64,000 nucleotides of DNA from Siphonodentalium dalli (lineage: Eukaryota > Mollusca > Scaphopoda > Gadilida > Siphonodentaliidae). A program made the translations under genes and the position numbers. This document shows positions 1 to 9,741 of this stretch, piece after piece; position 1 is the stretch's first letter; each line of letters begins with the position of its first letter. Where the stretch lies: assembly GCA_032622095.1 (NCBI GenBank), contig CP136065.1, forward strand, positions 38,598,732 to 38,662,731. Reading direction: 5' to 3'. The notes under the pieces were generated by a model. The model made no database searches and was not told where the DNA came from. It saw nothing but the letters and a program-made list of their open reading frames with translations.

Positions 1-716
1 ACTTTGCGGAGACATGTTCTGAAAGTCACGTTCATCGATCACATTGAACCAGCTACCAGTTCCATTTATTTCGATGTCGATTAATGTTCATCAATTGGTT
101 TGTATGGTGTTCATAGCGAAAACGTATTCTGCAGCACTTTCATCGGATTTCTGTCAGATCATCGTCCTAACTTCCTGTTTGTGATTGCGATCACATTGTC
201 CGTTTTGTCCAAATTGATTTTCACCATGGTATCGGCCGGTCATTTGGTCTGTCCTTTGACATGCAAATTTTCTGAAAATGATTGAAACACGAACATGCCG
301 TACACTGTTTACCATATAGAACAAGCTGTTCTACCACCAGACATGGGTGTGGATAAATTTATCACCGCATAATTTTTAACCACACCTTTGATATTGTTGT
401 CATGTTGATACTTCGATGTCGGTTGGTGTTTATTTTAGGGATTGGGTTTGAATTTTTCAGATTTTTTGACACATAGTTGACATCTTGTGAAGATTCAATG
501 CCTCTGTTATGTTTGAAAGAAACTTCCTCGATTCTCGCTTTGTCGAGCAACTGTTTTAATGTCATACACCATTCGTCAATAGCATCCATGGATAAATCTG
601 TTTTTATCTCGCGCCATTCTCTGATTCTTCCTAATCCCATCATATACCAACAGCACCCGCATCAGGATTCGGATCAAACCCTGGGAAATATGGTATCATG
701 CTTGCCATTTCGATAA
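1..716 (-). pseudogene. gag-pro fragment: Ty3/gypsy-like gag-protease remnant, truncated by window edge
   Basis: Read on the minus strand, an ATG near 708 opens a short reading frame beginning MASMIPYFPGFDPNPDAG, which resembles the N-terminus of invertebrate Ty3/gypsy Gag proteins (proline-rich FP-FDP start). It stops after about 22 codons. A second frame (643-362) carries a DEWCMTLKQLLDKARI stretch like the part of Gag upstream of the zinc knuckle. A third frame at 304-263 encodes CTACSCFNHFQKIC, a perfect CX2CX4HX4C zinc knuckle. Further left, a decayed stretch ending NVIDERDF resembles the region around a retroviral-type protease, but its catalytic D-S/T-G is not visible. The frames are broken by several shifts and stops, so this is a dead fragment; RT and LTR would lie before base 1. 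The family assignment rests on motifs read by eye. Confidence 0.65.
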
Positions 717-1060
717 TTTTTAGTCCTTGTCGCCAATGTGATGTATACATATATATTGGAGATATTTTAGAGATGAATTACACGCGAACACGTTTCGTAT
801 AAGGCCGCAGACATATTGGTTGATAAAAAAGTTATATACCGGAACGAAATAACGGGTAACACTAATTACATTATGCGTGCTTGAATGTTACTGTACTCAT
901 CCGGTTATGGTATGATGCTCCGTCAACGTCAGAAAACAAAATAAAATAAAAATTCATATATAAATTTAACACAACTTCTTATAGCACGAGCAATAGCCTG
1001 TGAAATCACTAAGGTGTCTTCCATTCCTTATTTGAAAATTGTATATTTAGGTCAAACAAA
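717..1060. other. no feature recognised
   Basis: AT-rich sequence between the gag remnant and the first tandem repeat. I see no coding signal, palindrome or repeat. Confidence 0.5.
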
Positions 1061-1074
1061 GGGTGTTGCAGTGT

Positions 1075-1440
1075 GGCCCCCAATGCACTCTTTACACACC
1101 GCACCAGATCCACAATGCCCACCGCACTCAGGGGTTCAAATAGGGCACCCATGCCATTTATAAGCCCCTTGGCCGATTTAGGTAAAACAAAAAGTGGGCG
1201 TTGTAGGGTGACCGCAAGCAATCTAAATATTCTCGCTACTCACCCCACACCGATCCAAAATGGCCGCCATGACACCCATGCCATTTCTCGACCGACCTAG
1301 GTCGTAATGGTGATGTAGGTTAGCGCTCATCCAATCTAAATACTCACCCACTCACCACACCCCAATCCAAAATGGCCGCCGTCCAGAGGGGTTCAACTAG
1401 GACGCCCATGGCATTTATCGACCCCTTGACCGATCTAGGT
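1075..1440. repeat. degenerate tandem repeat, unit about 115-120 bp
   Basis: Three imperfect units share the order: an 'aatggccgcc'-like or 'caatgc' segment, 'aggggttcaa', 'acgcccatgccatttat', 'accccttgaccgatctagg' and 'caaa'. Clear copies start near 1120, 1250 and 1365. Small ORFs on both strands here are by-products of the repetition. The GGCCGCCAT-type word is frequent in invertebrate repeats but I assign no function. Confidence 0.6.
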
Positions 1441-1445
1441 CAAAT

Positions 1446-1515
1446 AGAGAGCGAGAGAGATAGAAAGAAAGAGAAAAAGGAGATAAAGAGGGAGAGAGAG
1501 AGAGAGAGAGATAGA
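1446..1515 (+). repeat. purine-only (GA)n microsatellite
   Basis: A nearly pure A/G run, first mixed gaga/aaag words, then a regular (GA) stretch around 1491-1510. Such homopurine tracts can form triplex DNA; nothing more is supported. Confidence 0.85.
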
Positions 1516-1621
1516 TGGTGCAAATAGAGATTGTAACTGCTATCTATTCGATGACTGGAAATCTACAGGTCAGAAATGAAGTATTTATAATCAACGGCGT
1601 TCGTGAGATAACTTGGTCATT

Positions 1622-1717
1622 ATGACTAGGCTGAATCTGACTAAGAGTTGATCTTAGTCAAACCAATATGTCTTAGTCAATATGACTAAGATGCCACTTG
1701 ACTAAGTTCTTTCACTG
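1622..1717. repeat. short GACTAAG / CTTAGTC direct and inverted repeats
   Basis: The 7-mer gactaag and its complement cttagtc recur about six times in under 100 bp, in both orientations, directly before the 34-bp minisatellite. No binding protein can be named. Confidence 0.6.
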
Positions 1718-2040
1718 TGTTAACTGGTATTCAGTATATATTCACCCCATCTGTTAACTGGTATTCAGTATATATTCACCCCGTCTGTTAACTGGTATTC
1801 AGTATATATCCCCCATCTGTTAACTGGTATTCAGGATATATTCATCCCATCTGTTAACTGGTATTCAGTATATATTCAACCCATCTGTTAACTGGTATTC
1901 AGTATATATTCAACCCATATGTTAACCGGTATTCAGTATATATTTACCACATCTGCTAACATATATTCAGTATATATCCCCACATCTACTAACTGGTATT
2001 CAGTATATATTCACCCATATGTTAACTGGTATTCAGGATT
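1718..2040. repeat. 34-bp minisatellite, about 9 units
   Basis: The unit is 'tgttaactggtattcagt' + 'atatattcaccccatc' (34 bp). It repeats about nine times with point changes (cattc/ccgtc, taaccgg, an indel near 1811 and 1980). The array ends at 'gttaactggtattcagga' and runs directly into a G-tract at 2043-2054. Non-coding. Confidence 0.92.
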
Positions 2041-2042
2041 CA

Positions 2043-2054
2043 GGGGGGGGGGGG
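2043..2054 (+). repeat. G12 homopolymer
   Basis: Twelve consecutive G follow the end of the 34-bp array. Similar G-tracts occur at about 32836, 32996, 42934 and 43316, and C-tracts at 33341 and 42704. Tract length may be unreliable in an assembly. Confidence 0.85.
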
Positions 2055-3033
2055 CTGACACCTTCATATAAGGATAGTGTTGCAGGAGGCTCTCAATCTG
2101 ATAATAGTAATCTTGAAGTTGGAGTGTTCGAGTTCACCGGCTCTATTCATTATTGTCGAGCGCGGAAGCCACAATAATTAATGACACCAAGACGCCAAGA
2201 CGCATAAAAAAAGTAAATCAGCGGTTACGTCACGTCTTCTGTGTTGTCAGAAACTGCGCAGCGTTCGGATTTGAGAAACAAGAGCGCTGATACAGATCCC
2301 CGAGATTGAACGCAATATTCCCGATCAATATAATCTTATTATCGTCTGCGATGTTCGTCACGGCTCGCAGAAACCACAGTCGTGCCGCGCGCGCAACAAA
2401 ACACATACCACATCGCCGCTCGGGTCAGGTGTTCATCTATTAATTCTATTGGTGATAACGAAATAAACAGGAAATTTCGGACAATTTATGGCGAATTGAA
2501 ACATTACGCTAGATTAATAAGCGCCGTCTGCACCACGGAGTACATAATTTATGTCTCAACACGATTCTCTCCCTTGGGCGGAAATGCTCCAGAATAGGAG
2601 GAATTATATTGATGAAATATGCACGTGCGCCATTGAACAGAACAAGCGACTTGGCGGCGTAACTATGATTTACGTCATTACGCATGCGTGGCGCGTGCCG
2701 TTTTAATATTCTTCTGGCGCTCTGATGACAGAACAACCAATCAAAATGAGAACATCAAAGACGACCGAATAGACCTCTCATCTTGTTTCACTATTCGGGT
2801 TATCGGGCCAATTTTATCCTCACACGTGCGCATGCATTGACATTTAGATTCCATAATGACGTTAAAGATGCCTATAACCCAAGCTTAAAATTAAACCTGG
2901 TAATTTCTCGATTTTGTCACGCAAGTCCTCCTCACACATATTACGCTGTAATTCTGGAACTCCGAGACCGATAGCCGAGATATTTTACATTAGACATGTT
3001 TCGCAAATGCGTGGTTAGTAGTTATATACGACT
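2055..3033. other. no gene recognised
   Basis: About 1 kb without repeats or coding signal that I can support. Small open frames (for example 2382-2597 plus, 2509-2736 minus) show no recognisable domain. Confidence 0.4.
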
Positions 3034-3248
3034 ACAGTAATGCCATAATTAATTGACTTCTTAACCACAGCAGAATTATGGGTAACTTTTCAGGATTTAG
3101 TCGGAAATATGGCTTGTTGCCATTCATCGGAAAGCTCTCGCCTAGAGCTTTCCGATGAGTGGCAACAAGCCATATTTACGACTAAATCCTGAAAAGTTAC
3201 CCATAATTATGCTGTGGTTAAGAAGTCGATTACTTAGAGCATTACTGT
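3034..3248. repeat. 215-bp near-perfect palindrome (foldback/MITE-like)
   Basis: The outer words acagtaatgc (3034) and gcattactgt (3239) are inverted. The inner arms from gacttcttaaccacagc (3055) to gctgtggttaagaagtc (ending 3227) pair almost without mismatch down to a 5-base loop in 'agctctcgcctagagct' near 3142. The arms include 'ttttcaggatttagtcg' and 'ggcttgttgcca'. Near-perfect arms imply a young or gene-converted foldback element. I cannot define a target duplication. Confidence 0.9.
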
Positions 3249-3339
3249 ACGTTCTAATAAAGTGTTGGTGTTCTTTGTTGACAACAACCACAGGAAAAAA
3301 TATTTAATACAACGCTTATCGAACCTCAAAGGAGCACGC

Positions 3340-3615
3340 CCGCTATCAAGCTGCAAAACAGAGTTCAGTCCCCTCACTACGCTATGTCTGATCGCTGCCG
3401 GAATATGTATTTTCTTAATTAATTCTAAATTTTTTTATTGAAGTGTTTTGTTACAATTCAATGGACAGATCAGTTTCTCACAATAATACAAAATGAATTG
3501 TAACCTACAAAAGTCTCAAATAAATAAATGTGACATTTCTTCACATTACGTGTAGGTGCATGTAGCGGTGTCCTGCGCAGGGGACCGAACTCTGCATGGA
3601 GTTTGGCCCGCTACA
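3340..3615 (+). mobile_element. dispersed repeat, copy 1 of 2 (partner 37715-37965)
   Basis: Shares with 37715-37965 the ordered words 'cccctc-ct-cgctatgtct', 'gttacaattca', 'gaattgtaacct-caaa', 'gtctcaaataaataaat' + 'ctgacatttcttcaca' and 'gaactctgcatgga'. Within each copy 'gttacaattca' and 'tgaattgtaac' are inverted, suggesting a MITE-like unit of about 70-100 bp embedded in a longer repeat. No coding content. Confidence 0.75.
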
Positions 3616-4125
3616 CGTAGTAGACAAGCTACTCACGAGAAAATATACCGACCATGGGGTACTTTTAGGTTGGAAGGAACTAAATAGGTGGAAATACGCC
3701 CCTTTGTCTTTTTTATATCTCGAATATGAGTTAAAAACATTCAGGCACGCGATTGGCCTATAATATTTCAAATAAATTTACTAATTCAAGAAATATAATA
3801 GCCATCATATACCCATGGCATATATAGATGGTGGGTGTTTTCTGTAGTCTGAAAGGCGTTCTTGTCCAAACATTGGCGGGATAATACGGATGGGTAGTGG
3901 CTTTCGGCAACCTTTCAAATTGTGTGAAAAAAGTGGGATAGTTTGGAAAACATATGTTGAAATGATGAAAAAGGCGTGGCTCGAAAAGACTCCTCTGTGA
4001 TAAGAGATGTCGGAAGGCTGGGTCTTCTCGACCTTACGAGTGGTGGACTCGCGAATTTAGCGTGGGGTGGCCAAACGTTAAATCTGAGGCCTATGGAAAA
4101 CATATAGTTCATTCTAACCTTGAGC
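3616..4125. other. no gene recognised
   Basis: Unassigned sequence. Short minus-strand open frames (3541-3771 and 3915-4112) have no recognisable domain. Confidence 0.35.
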
Positions 4126-4560
4126 TATCGACTGAATTGGAATTGGAACTTTGGTACACACAAGTCTATTCTGCGTGCCCATCTCGCTCGGTCCCCTGGT
4201 GGCGGTTCGGTCGACGGGTGTTATTATCGGTACATTCATAACGAATTTGACAGCCGCGTATGGGTTAATGTATTCACTTCCGCTACATGCACTTCCGATC
4301 GCCCATGAATGCAGAGGGAATTGCTCCCTGATATGATGTCCATTTCCGTGGTCAGGCAGCTAGGGGTGGTGTGGTCGGTGCCTTTTTGGATTTCGCGTAC
4401 ATGACGGTAACGGCCGAAAGGTTGGGGTTAATAGTGCCGCTTCCGCCCAAGCTATCGACTTGGGGATTGACACTTGGTACATACAGGTCTATTCTGCACG
4501 ATAGTGCATGCCCCATCTCGCTCGGACCCCTGGGGGAGATGCGGTCGGGTGCGGACGGGT
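4126..4560 (+). repeat. two-copy direct repeat, offset about 325 bp
   Basis: 'agctatcgact', 'acttggtacacaca-gtct', 'attctgc', 'gcccatctcgctcgg' and 'cccctgg' occur in the same order at 4126-4215 and 4450-4545. The second copy has a short insertion ('acgatagtgcat'). Overlapping small ORFs (4120-4308, 4371-4577) follow from the duplication and show no known domain. Confidence 0.7.
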
Positions 4561-4589
4561 GCGGTCGGCTTTTATAGTAGGACCGGCAT

Positions 4590-4745
4590 CAGTTGATTAT
4601 CGGTATTCCGGCTAGTTGTTTAGAATGAATAGCGGGTATACTGATGAGTCGTCTCCCGATATTCCGACAATTTCTTTCCCGGCGTTCCCACTAGTTCTTA
4701 TCTGTACTTCAGCCAGTTTTCTATGGTAAATACCGCTCAGGTGTG
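4590..4745 (+). repeat. degenerate pyrimidine-rich repeat block, left part
   Basis: Short units of the form 'cggtattccg-c-agttgtt' recur irregularly every 25-30 bp. The same type continues at 5150-5680, with the CTTAAG repeat block in between, suggesting one older array invaded or split by another. Confidence 0.6.
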
Positions 4746-4924
4746 CCAGTATATGCCATTAGGCTTAAGCGTGATAGGTTTGCATTATAGTCTTACTATC
4801 TTACATATAAGGTAGTTACTATCTTACATTTAAGGTAGTTTTATATTAAAAGTTACCAGCATCAGTAATTGGCTGCATCCATTTCAGCTCCAGGGGAGTT
4901 TTGATATATGGAATGTGAATTACG

Positions 4925-5130
4925 CAGTGTAATGCCATTACGCTTAAGCGTAATACAAATTCCATTACACTTAAGCGTAAATTCATTATGCTTAAGTGTA
5001 ATGGCATTACTCTTAAGCGTAATAGCAATTACGCTTAAGCGAAATGGCATTAAACTAAAGCGTAATGGCATTACGCTTAAGCGTAAGCGTAATTGCATTA
5101 CACTTAAGAGTAATGCATTACGCTTAATAA
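4925..5130. repeat. palindromic CTTAAG-centred tandem repeat, about 10 units
   Basis: Units alternate 'gtaatggcattac' with 'gcttaagcgtaa', so each unit is itself a small palindrome around CTTAAG (an AflII site). About ten CTTAAG-like cores occur in 200 bp, with an outlier core near 4765. Because units are self-complementary, both strands show the same repeat, and weakly repetitive ORFs appear on both strands (4862-5141). Confidence 0.88.
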
Positions 5131-5149
5131 TTGGTTATTAAATGTGAAT

Positions 5150-5680
5150 TTTGCCTCCCATACCAGTCAGCTGTTCCGCTATTTTCCCGTCAATTGTTCC
5201 TGATTTCTCCGATCAGTTTAAACACGGTACTTCCCGATATACCGATCAATAGTCATCCGGTATCCCTACCAGTTGTTCCCCGTATACGGATAATTTGTAC
5301 CTTTTTATCCCGATCAGTTGTTCCTTAGTATTCCCATCAGTTGTGCCCGGTATACCGACCAGGTGTCCCACGGTTTTGCCATCAATTCCCCCCGGTGTAC
5401 CGATCAGTTATTTTTGTACACAGTTTTCCCTTGGGATCCGATGAGGTGTTCTCCAGTATACCAGTCATTTGTGCCCCTATATTCCAATAAGATCCTTGGT
5501 ATATATTCCAACCAGTCTTCCCCTGGTATTATTCCCATTATGGTTTTCTCCCGGTTTTCCGATCAGATCTACCAAATTACTACCAAAGCGGTATTCCCAC
5601 TAGCTGTTCCCTGGTATTCCCATCAGTTATTTCTCGGTATTCCGATCAGTCCCAATATAGGGCGATCATTGCTCGATTGT
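5150..5680 (+). repeat. degenerate minisatellite, unit about 25-30 bp
   Basis: About 20 imperfect units of the pattern 'ccgatcagttgttccc' + 'cggtattc' are seen. The open frame at 5318-5689 (123 codons) spans this array; it is low-complexity (repeated P-I/S and Y-T-D-Q words) and I treat it as an incidental ORF. Confidence 0.8.
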
Positions 5681-5774
5681 GATCGATAAATGGAGATGTG
5701 AGCTCGCACCGACTTGGCTAGACGGCCTGCAGCCTGCCTGAATACTCAATATCTTAACGCTATATCAGAAATTA

Positions 5775-6010
5775 CCGCGCGCTGCCTGTCGATGTCTGGG
5801 TTCTACACGCCTTACTAATGGAATCCCATACGAGCTTCATTTATGACGTCATTAAGTGTGTTAACGGTAGGCAGCATAGCAGAAAGTTCACGTTCAGAGT
5901 CAGACGGTATAATAACTCTGATTGGAATATAGACATGCGACTGGCTGCAGAAAGTGTCACATATAATTGGCGGGAACAGTTGGATGGAAGTAACAAAACC
6001 AGAATAATAG
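5775..6010 (+). repeat. dispersed repeat with coding look, copy 1 (partner 7441-7655)
   Basis: Both copies share 'ctgtcgatgtct', 'acgccttact/atgcctta', 'ttatgacgtca', 'gttaacg-taggcagc' and 'gattggaatatagacatg'. In copy 1 an ATG frame (5818-6135, 105 aa) stays open through the repeat with residues such as RKFTFRVRR and DWNIDM; copy 2 is frameshifted. I do not recognise a family. Either it is a decayed exon of a repeated gene or a chance frame in a repeat. Confidence 0.6.
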
Positions 6011-6125
6011 AGAGGTTTAGATTGAAAAATTCTAACTTCGCTCATCAAGCATCGTCAGACTTATATACCATTCCTCATAGTGCAGCGGGATATAGTGTCC
6101 AATTGCAGGTCAATTATTTAAGAAA

Positions 6126-6232
6126 TAGGTGTTGATTTGCTTGCGTTCCATAGAGTATGGATATGCAAGTTGTTCTGACATTTTGTGTCAGCCCAACTTG
6201 CATCCCTACTCAATAGAACGCAATCAACACCC
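6126..6232. mobile_element. hairpin-forming dispersed element, copy 1 (partner 60418-60535)
   Basis: 'ggtgttgatttgcttgcgtt' near 6128 is matched by the inverted 'aacgcaatcaacaccca' near 6216, and 'gatatgcaagttg' by 'aacttgcatcc', closing on 'ctgacattttgtgtcag'. The same hairpin and its right flank ('ttatatttacactc', 'ctggcagatta') occur at 60418-60570. This is a mobile or amplified foldback family. Confidence 0.8.
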
Positions 6233-6239
6233 ATTAGTT

Positions 6240-6820
6240 ATATTTACACTCAACTCAACTCTGGCAGATTAAATGAGCATTAAGCGCCCATTTCCAACGT
6301 TATTATCGTGACTTGATGCAAGTTGCGTCTACACAAAATGGAAGCAAGTTGGGGTCAGCGCGCGACGTCACTTGACGTAATTTCGACCAGCAAACGTCCT
6401 GCATTCATGTTCCACAACGTGAATGCATACGTGAGTGTAAATATAGTCTGCTGATAAACAACGGATATAACACCATGTTTGTGTGAATTGTTAGGCACGC
6501 CCCGAGTAGCCGTCTTATTCAATGCTGACACGTTTCCGAACGAAACCGCTGTGGAATGTTACAAGAACTTCGTCTAGAAAAATAACATAGCTATCTGACT
6601 GCTGGATAATATTCTTTCGCCTCGGACACAGAGAAGTAATGTCTGGTATGCATGACGGAAAAAGTTGGAAGTTTTTCAATCTTAACGTCTCCATTTTCAC
6701 ATATATGCGTTGAACCGTTGGATGAATATAACAATATATATATTTACATAGGCATCATGCAGGACAATTATTAAGTAAACAGTGCTACACCAGTAATAAG
6801 AAATTTTATTAATCAGCTAT
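6240..6820. other. no gene recognised
   Basis: Unassigned sequence apart from the right flank shared with the 60.5-kb hairpin copy (about 6235-6275). The minus frame 6515-6700 has no recognisable domain. Confidence 0.35.
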
Positions 6821-6825
6821 AGGTT

Positions 6826-6950
6826 ATCGGCCGCAATAAGTAGAACGCTGCCCGTGTCAAAATTAATTAACAAAAAATCGGCCAAGTAGAAAACGCGGCC
6901 AATAAGTAGCAAAAAGTCGGCCAATAAGTAGAAAATGCGGCCAATTAGTC
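6826..6950 (+). repeat. short tandem repeat, unit about 22 bp
   Basis: 'cggccaataagtagaaaa' and close variants recur about five times (near 6829, 6879, 6898, 6914, 6937). Confidence 0.75.
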
Positions 6951-7290
6951 AAGATAACGTAACTGACGTCATACGTAATTAGCTCGATCGGCAAAGAATA
7001 TTGGGTCGACGGAAGATAGATTGCAGTTGATTTCGGATGAATTACGGACAGTCACTGTTTTTGGGAGTAAATATACATGTACGTGGATGAACTACAGGTA
7101 TCCGTATCAATATCAGTCCCAGTGGAAACTGACAGCACTGTGAAATCGCTGCAAGTTCTTCACAAAGTTCACAAGAATAAAAATTGCTGGTATAATTGTT
7201 AATTTAATAAAACACACAATGGTATATCTATGTTAATATATTAATCCTGTGAAACAATTATTACCATTGTTGCTAATTAATAAAATACTC

Positions 7291-7423
7291 ATTAATTGGT
7301 TGTTTCCACATTTACCGAGTTATGAGGCCTCGGTCTGTCGTATTAGCCTTCGGCCTGCGGCCTCAGACCAATATGACAGACCTCGGCCTCATAACTCGGC
7401 CAATATGGAAACAACCAATTAAT
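7291..7423. repeat. 133-bp palindrome
   Basis: 'attaattggttgtttcca' (7291) is inverted at 'tggaaacaaccaattaat' (ends 7423). Inner arms 'ccgagttatgaggc' and 'gcctcataactcgg' pair, then 'ggtctgtc' with 'gacagacc'. The loop is GC-rich with 'ggcctgcggcctc'. A foldback/MITE-like element; no target duplication identified. Confidence 0.85.
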
Positions 7424-7440
7424 AACATATAATCATGCTC

Positions 7441-7655
7441 TAACTGTCGATGTCTCAAATCTACATGCCTTATTTTTGGATTCCCATGCGATTCTAATTT
7501 ATGACGTCAGTATATGCACGTTAACGATAGGCAGCGCAGCAGAAAGTTCACTTCCGATGTCAGACGGGATGATATCTCGGATTGGAATATAGACATGCTA
7601 CTGGATGCAGAACTATTCAATATGGTATCGTCGTTTTAGCAACAAAGTCATATTA
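7441..7655 (+). repeat. dispersed repeat, copy 2 (partner 5775-6010)
   Basis: See the partner entry for shared words. This copy lies directly after the palindrome and shortly before the 74-bp-array module. The reading frame of copy 1 is not maintained here. Confidence 0.7.
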
Positions 7656-7747
7656 TTCCACTGTATATATATAGAAACCACCGACCCCATAAGGAAATAA
7701 AAAATCTTGCGCAGATACACGAATCGTGTTACCATCCCATCCATAGA

Positions 7748-8380
7748 ATATGTTCCTTAATAATTTACTTCACTGTAGGTGAAGGTCCGAACTCGAAATT
7801 GTACGATTTAAGTGACTTTGTGTCGATTTTGTTTTGAGTCGCTTACAATTATGGGACCACCCCTAATGTGCAATAGATTATTGAGGAACAACTATGATCA
7901 AAGAAATATATTCCCTGCCTTGTTTGTTCAATGTTATAACATTCCCAATAAGAACGGGTCAGAATATCAAAAAGTTTCCAGGTTTTGTACAGTTGGAACA
8001 TGATCTCTATGTGCATGGCTAGAGCAGAGAATCATGGCATGAACTACTCATTACAGTGAGACGACAGGCATGAAACTATCGTCAAGACGAAAGTCGAATA
8101 ATCCTGGTCCGCGCTGGACCAAAATTTACTTTTGCAATTGAAAATATTTTTTGCCAAATGCTATCTCTGATAGTATAATTTTCTCCAACATTGAGTCTTA
8201 TGTTGTGGTTTATCATACATCAATAAACCAGTCACCGAACATTAAAATTGTAGAAGGGTTGCTTCATCAGAATGGCACATTACAAGAGGATTAGCTCACC
8301 ACACTAAATACGGGTAATCCCTCAGCCATCAATACTAATGCTACCAGATTAATTGCATCTTAATAAAGGTGTTAAATCTT
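7748..8380 (+). repeat. module copy A, 5' segment (paralogous to 22459-22976 and 45119-45560)
   Basis: From 'aatgtgcaatagattattga' (7868) to 'ggtgttaaatctt' (8380) this is nearly identical to 22459-22976. A diverged third relative at 45119-45560 also matches the part upstream of 7868 ('tgtacgatttaagtgac'). In that upstream part the words LYDLSDFVS are encoded at both loci just after a TAG|G or CAG|G acceptor-like site, hinting at a decayed exon. No intact coding frame. Confidence 0.85.
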
Positions 8381-9260
8381 TTTGTAATACGACCCTGCCT
8401 AACTATGCTTAAAAGCCATGTCCTGATTGGCCAGTGGCCCGAGTTACCATGGCTATCTCGTTCCAGTTTTGTGGTACAATTCTACTTTTTCCAATTGTAC
8501 CACGAAAAAAATCGGTTTATTCAGATCGACGCACGCGACTTTTCCCGTCTTTTCTAACTCCGCGCAAACGGGGCATCAACGGAGTACACCCGCACCCGTA
8601 ACCCTTTGAATTTTGCTACATCTTGACAATCTTGCGAATTTTCTAGCGATTTGTCGCTTGAAACCAGTTTGGTTGCCAATGAATATGGTCCAAATGATGT
8701 TATGGTATATTGATATATGTTACGACCAAAGAAAGTTACTTAATAAGTATATTAAATGACAAAATAAATCCATGGGGCCGGGCTGTGCATTCGTCGATTC
8801 GAATCTCGATCATATTCGTCGATTCGATATTTCGGAATCAAGTTGAAAATGAAAGCGTTTGTTCACCAGTACAGAAGGGGGATAAGATCATTTAGATCGA
8901 TTTGTGTAAGGAAAATGGTCCATAGTCGATGATCATATTCATGTTGTCCCAACAACGTTCAACACAGAAATGACCGCAATTCGTATTTCCTGTACAATTT
9001 AAATGAAAGGCACGGGCGCCGCTGAAAACATATCGTTTTTTAGCCAATCACAACGATTATTTTCTAGAAGAGGTGCCTCGAAAAGTCAATGGGGGAATTT
9101 CATAACAAGACAAGATTACCGGAGTATTCCATGCAAATAAATCGAGTACGCCCAATACGAATTACACCACGAAATGTTTTCTCACCTGAGACCGAAAAAG
9201 CGCAGTATTTCGTTGACTATTCAGTCGAATTGTGACCATAAACTTTCAGTCGTATTACAA
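8381..9260. mobile_element. insertion in module copy A, absent from copy B
   Basis: Copy B reads straight from 'gttaaatcttt' to 'ataaacaccac' (22967-22985), while copy A has about 1 kb here. The insert starts 'tttgtaatacgac' (8381) and an inverted 'gtcgtattacaaa' ends at about 9261, a 13-bp terminal inverted repeat. A small hairpin ('gtggtacaatt' / 'aattgtaccac') lies at 8471-8503. No transposase frame is seen, so it would be non-autonomous. The exact right border is unclear because a palindrome adjoins it. Confidence 0.7.
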
Positions 9261-9407
9261 AAGAAATAAATACACGGTGTATCGGTGTGTATGGTCAAGT
9301 TGTACCACAAAAAACTGATTGTAGGACTCCGCTACGCGTCGTCCTACAATCAGTTTTTTGTGGTACAACTTGACCATACACACCTCTACACCGTGTATTT
9401 ATTTCTT
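9261..9407. repeat. 147-bp palindrome at the right end of the insertion
   Basis: 'aagaaataaatacacggtgt' (9261-9280) is inverted at 9388-9407. The arms continue through 'ggtcaagttgtaccacaa' and 'aactgattgtaggac' to a loop of about 13 bases near 9334. It shares the word 'gtggtacaa' with the hairpin at 8471, so the two may belong to one element. Absent from copy B. Confidence 0.88.
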
Positions 9408-9410
9408 AAA

Positions 9411-9741
9411 TAAACACCACTAATATAATTATATTGTGAGAGTTTCCTGAAATGAATGGCATTGATTGACCTATATTTTTCAACTTTCTTGAGGAATAAA
9501 AAGTGGCTTGCCAAAAACGTTTGTTAAATGAAAATATTTTTTGCCAAATTTGAATTATTTTTGCCATTGGCAAATTTGGCTAGTGTCAGTGCGAAGTCCA
9601 GGACTGTCCACAACATCACAAACACAAAAAATTGCTACATGTGCAGAGAGGGAGAACATATAACATATGACAATACTCCTGTGAAGTGTTAACATGGTAA
9701 CAACAGATTGCACCCACATTTAAACGATGTAGGACCGAAGT
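9411..9741 (+). repeat. 5' flank of 74-bp array, copy A
   Basis: Nearly identical to 22977-23324. It begins 'taaacaccactaatat', contains several 'ttgccaaatttg'-type words and an inverted 'gccaaatttg'/'caaatttggc' pair, and ends 'gatgtaggaccgaagtgg' immediately before the first repeat unit. Copy A lacks about 16 bp present in copy B near 'gaagaggccgg' (23239). Confidence 0.92.

Noticed and set aside
5318-5689. 123-codon ORF as a gene
   Set aside because: It lies entirely in a degenerate pyrimidine-rich minisatellite and has low-complexity composition.
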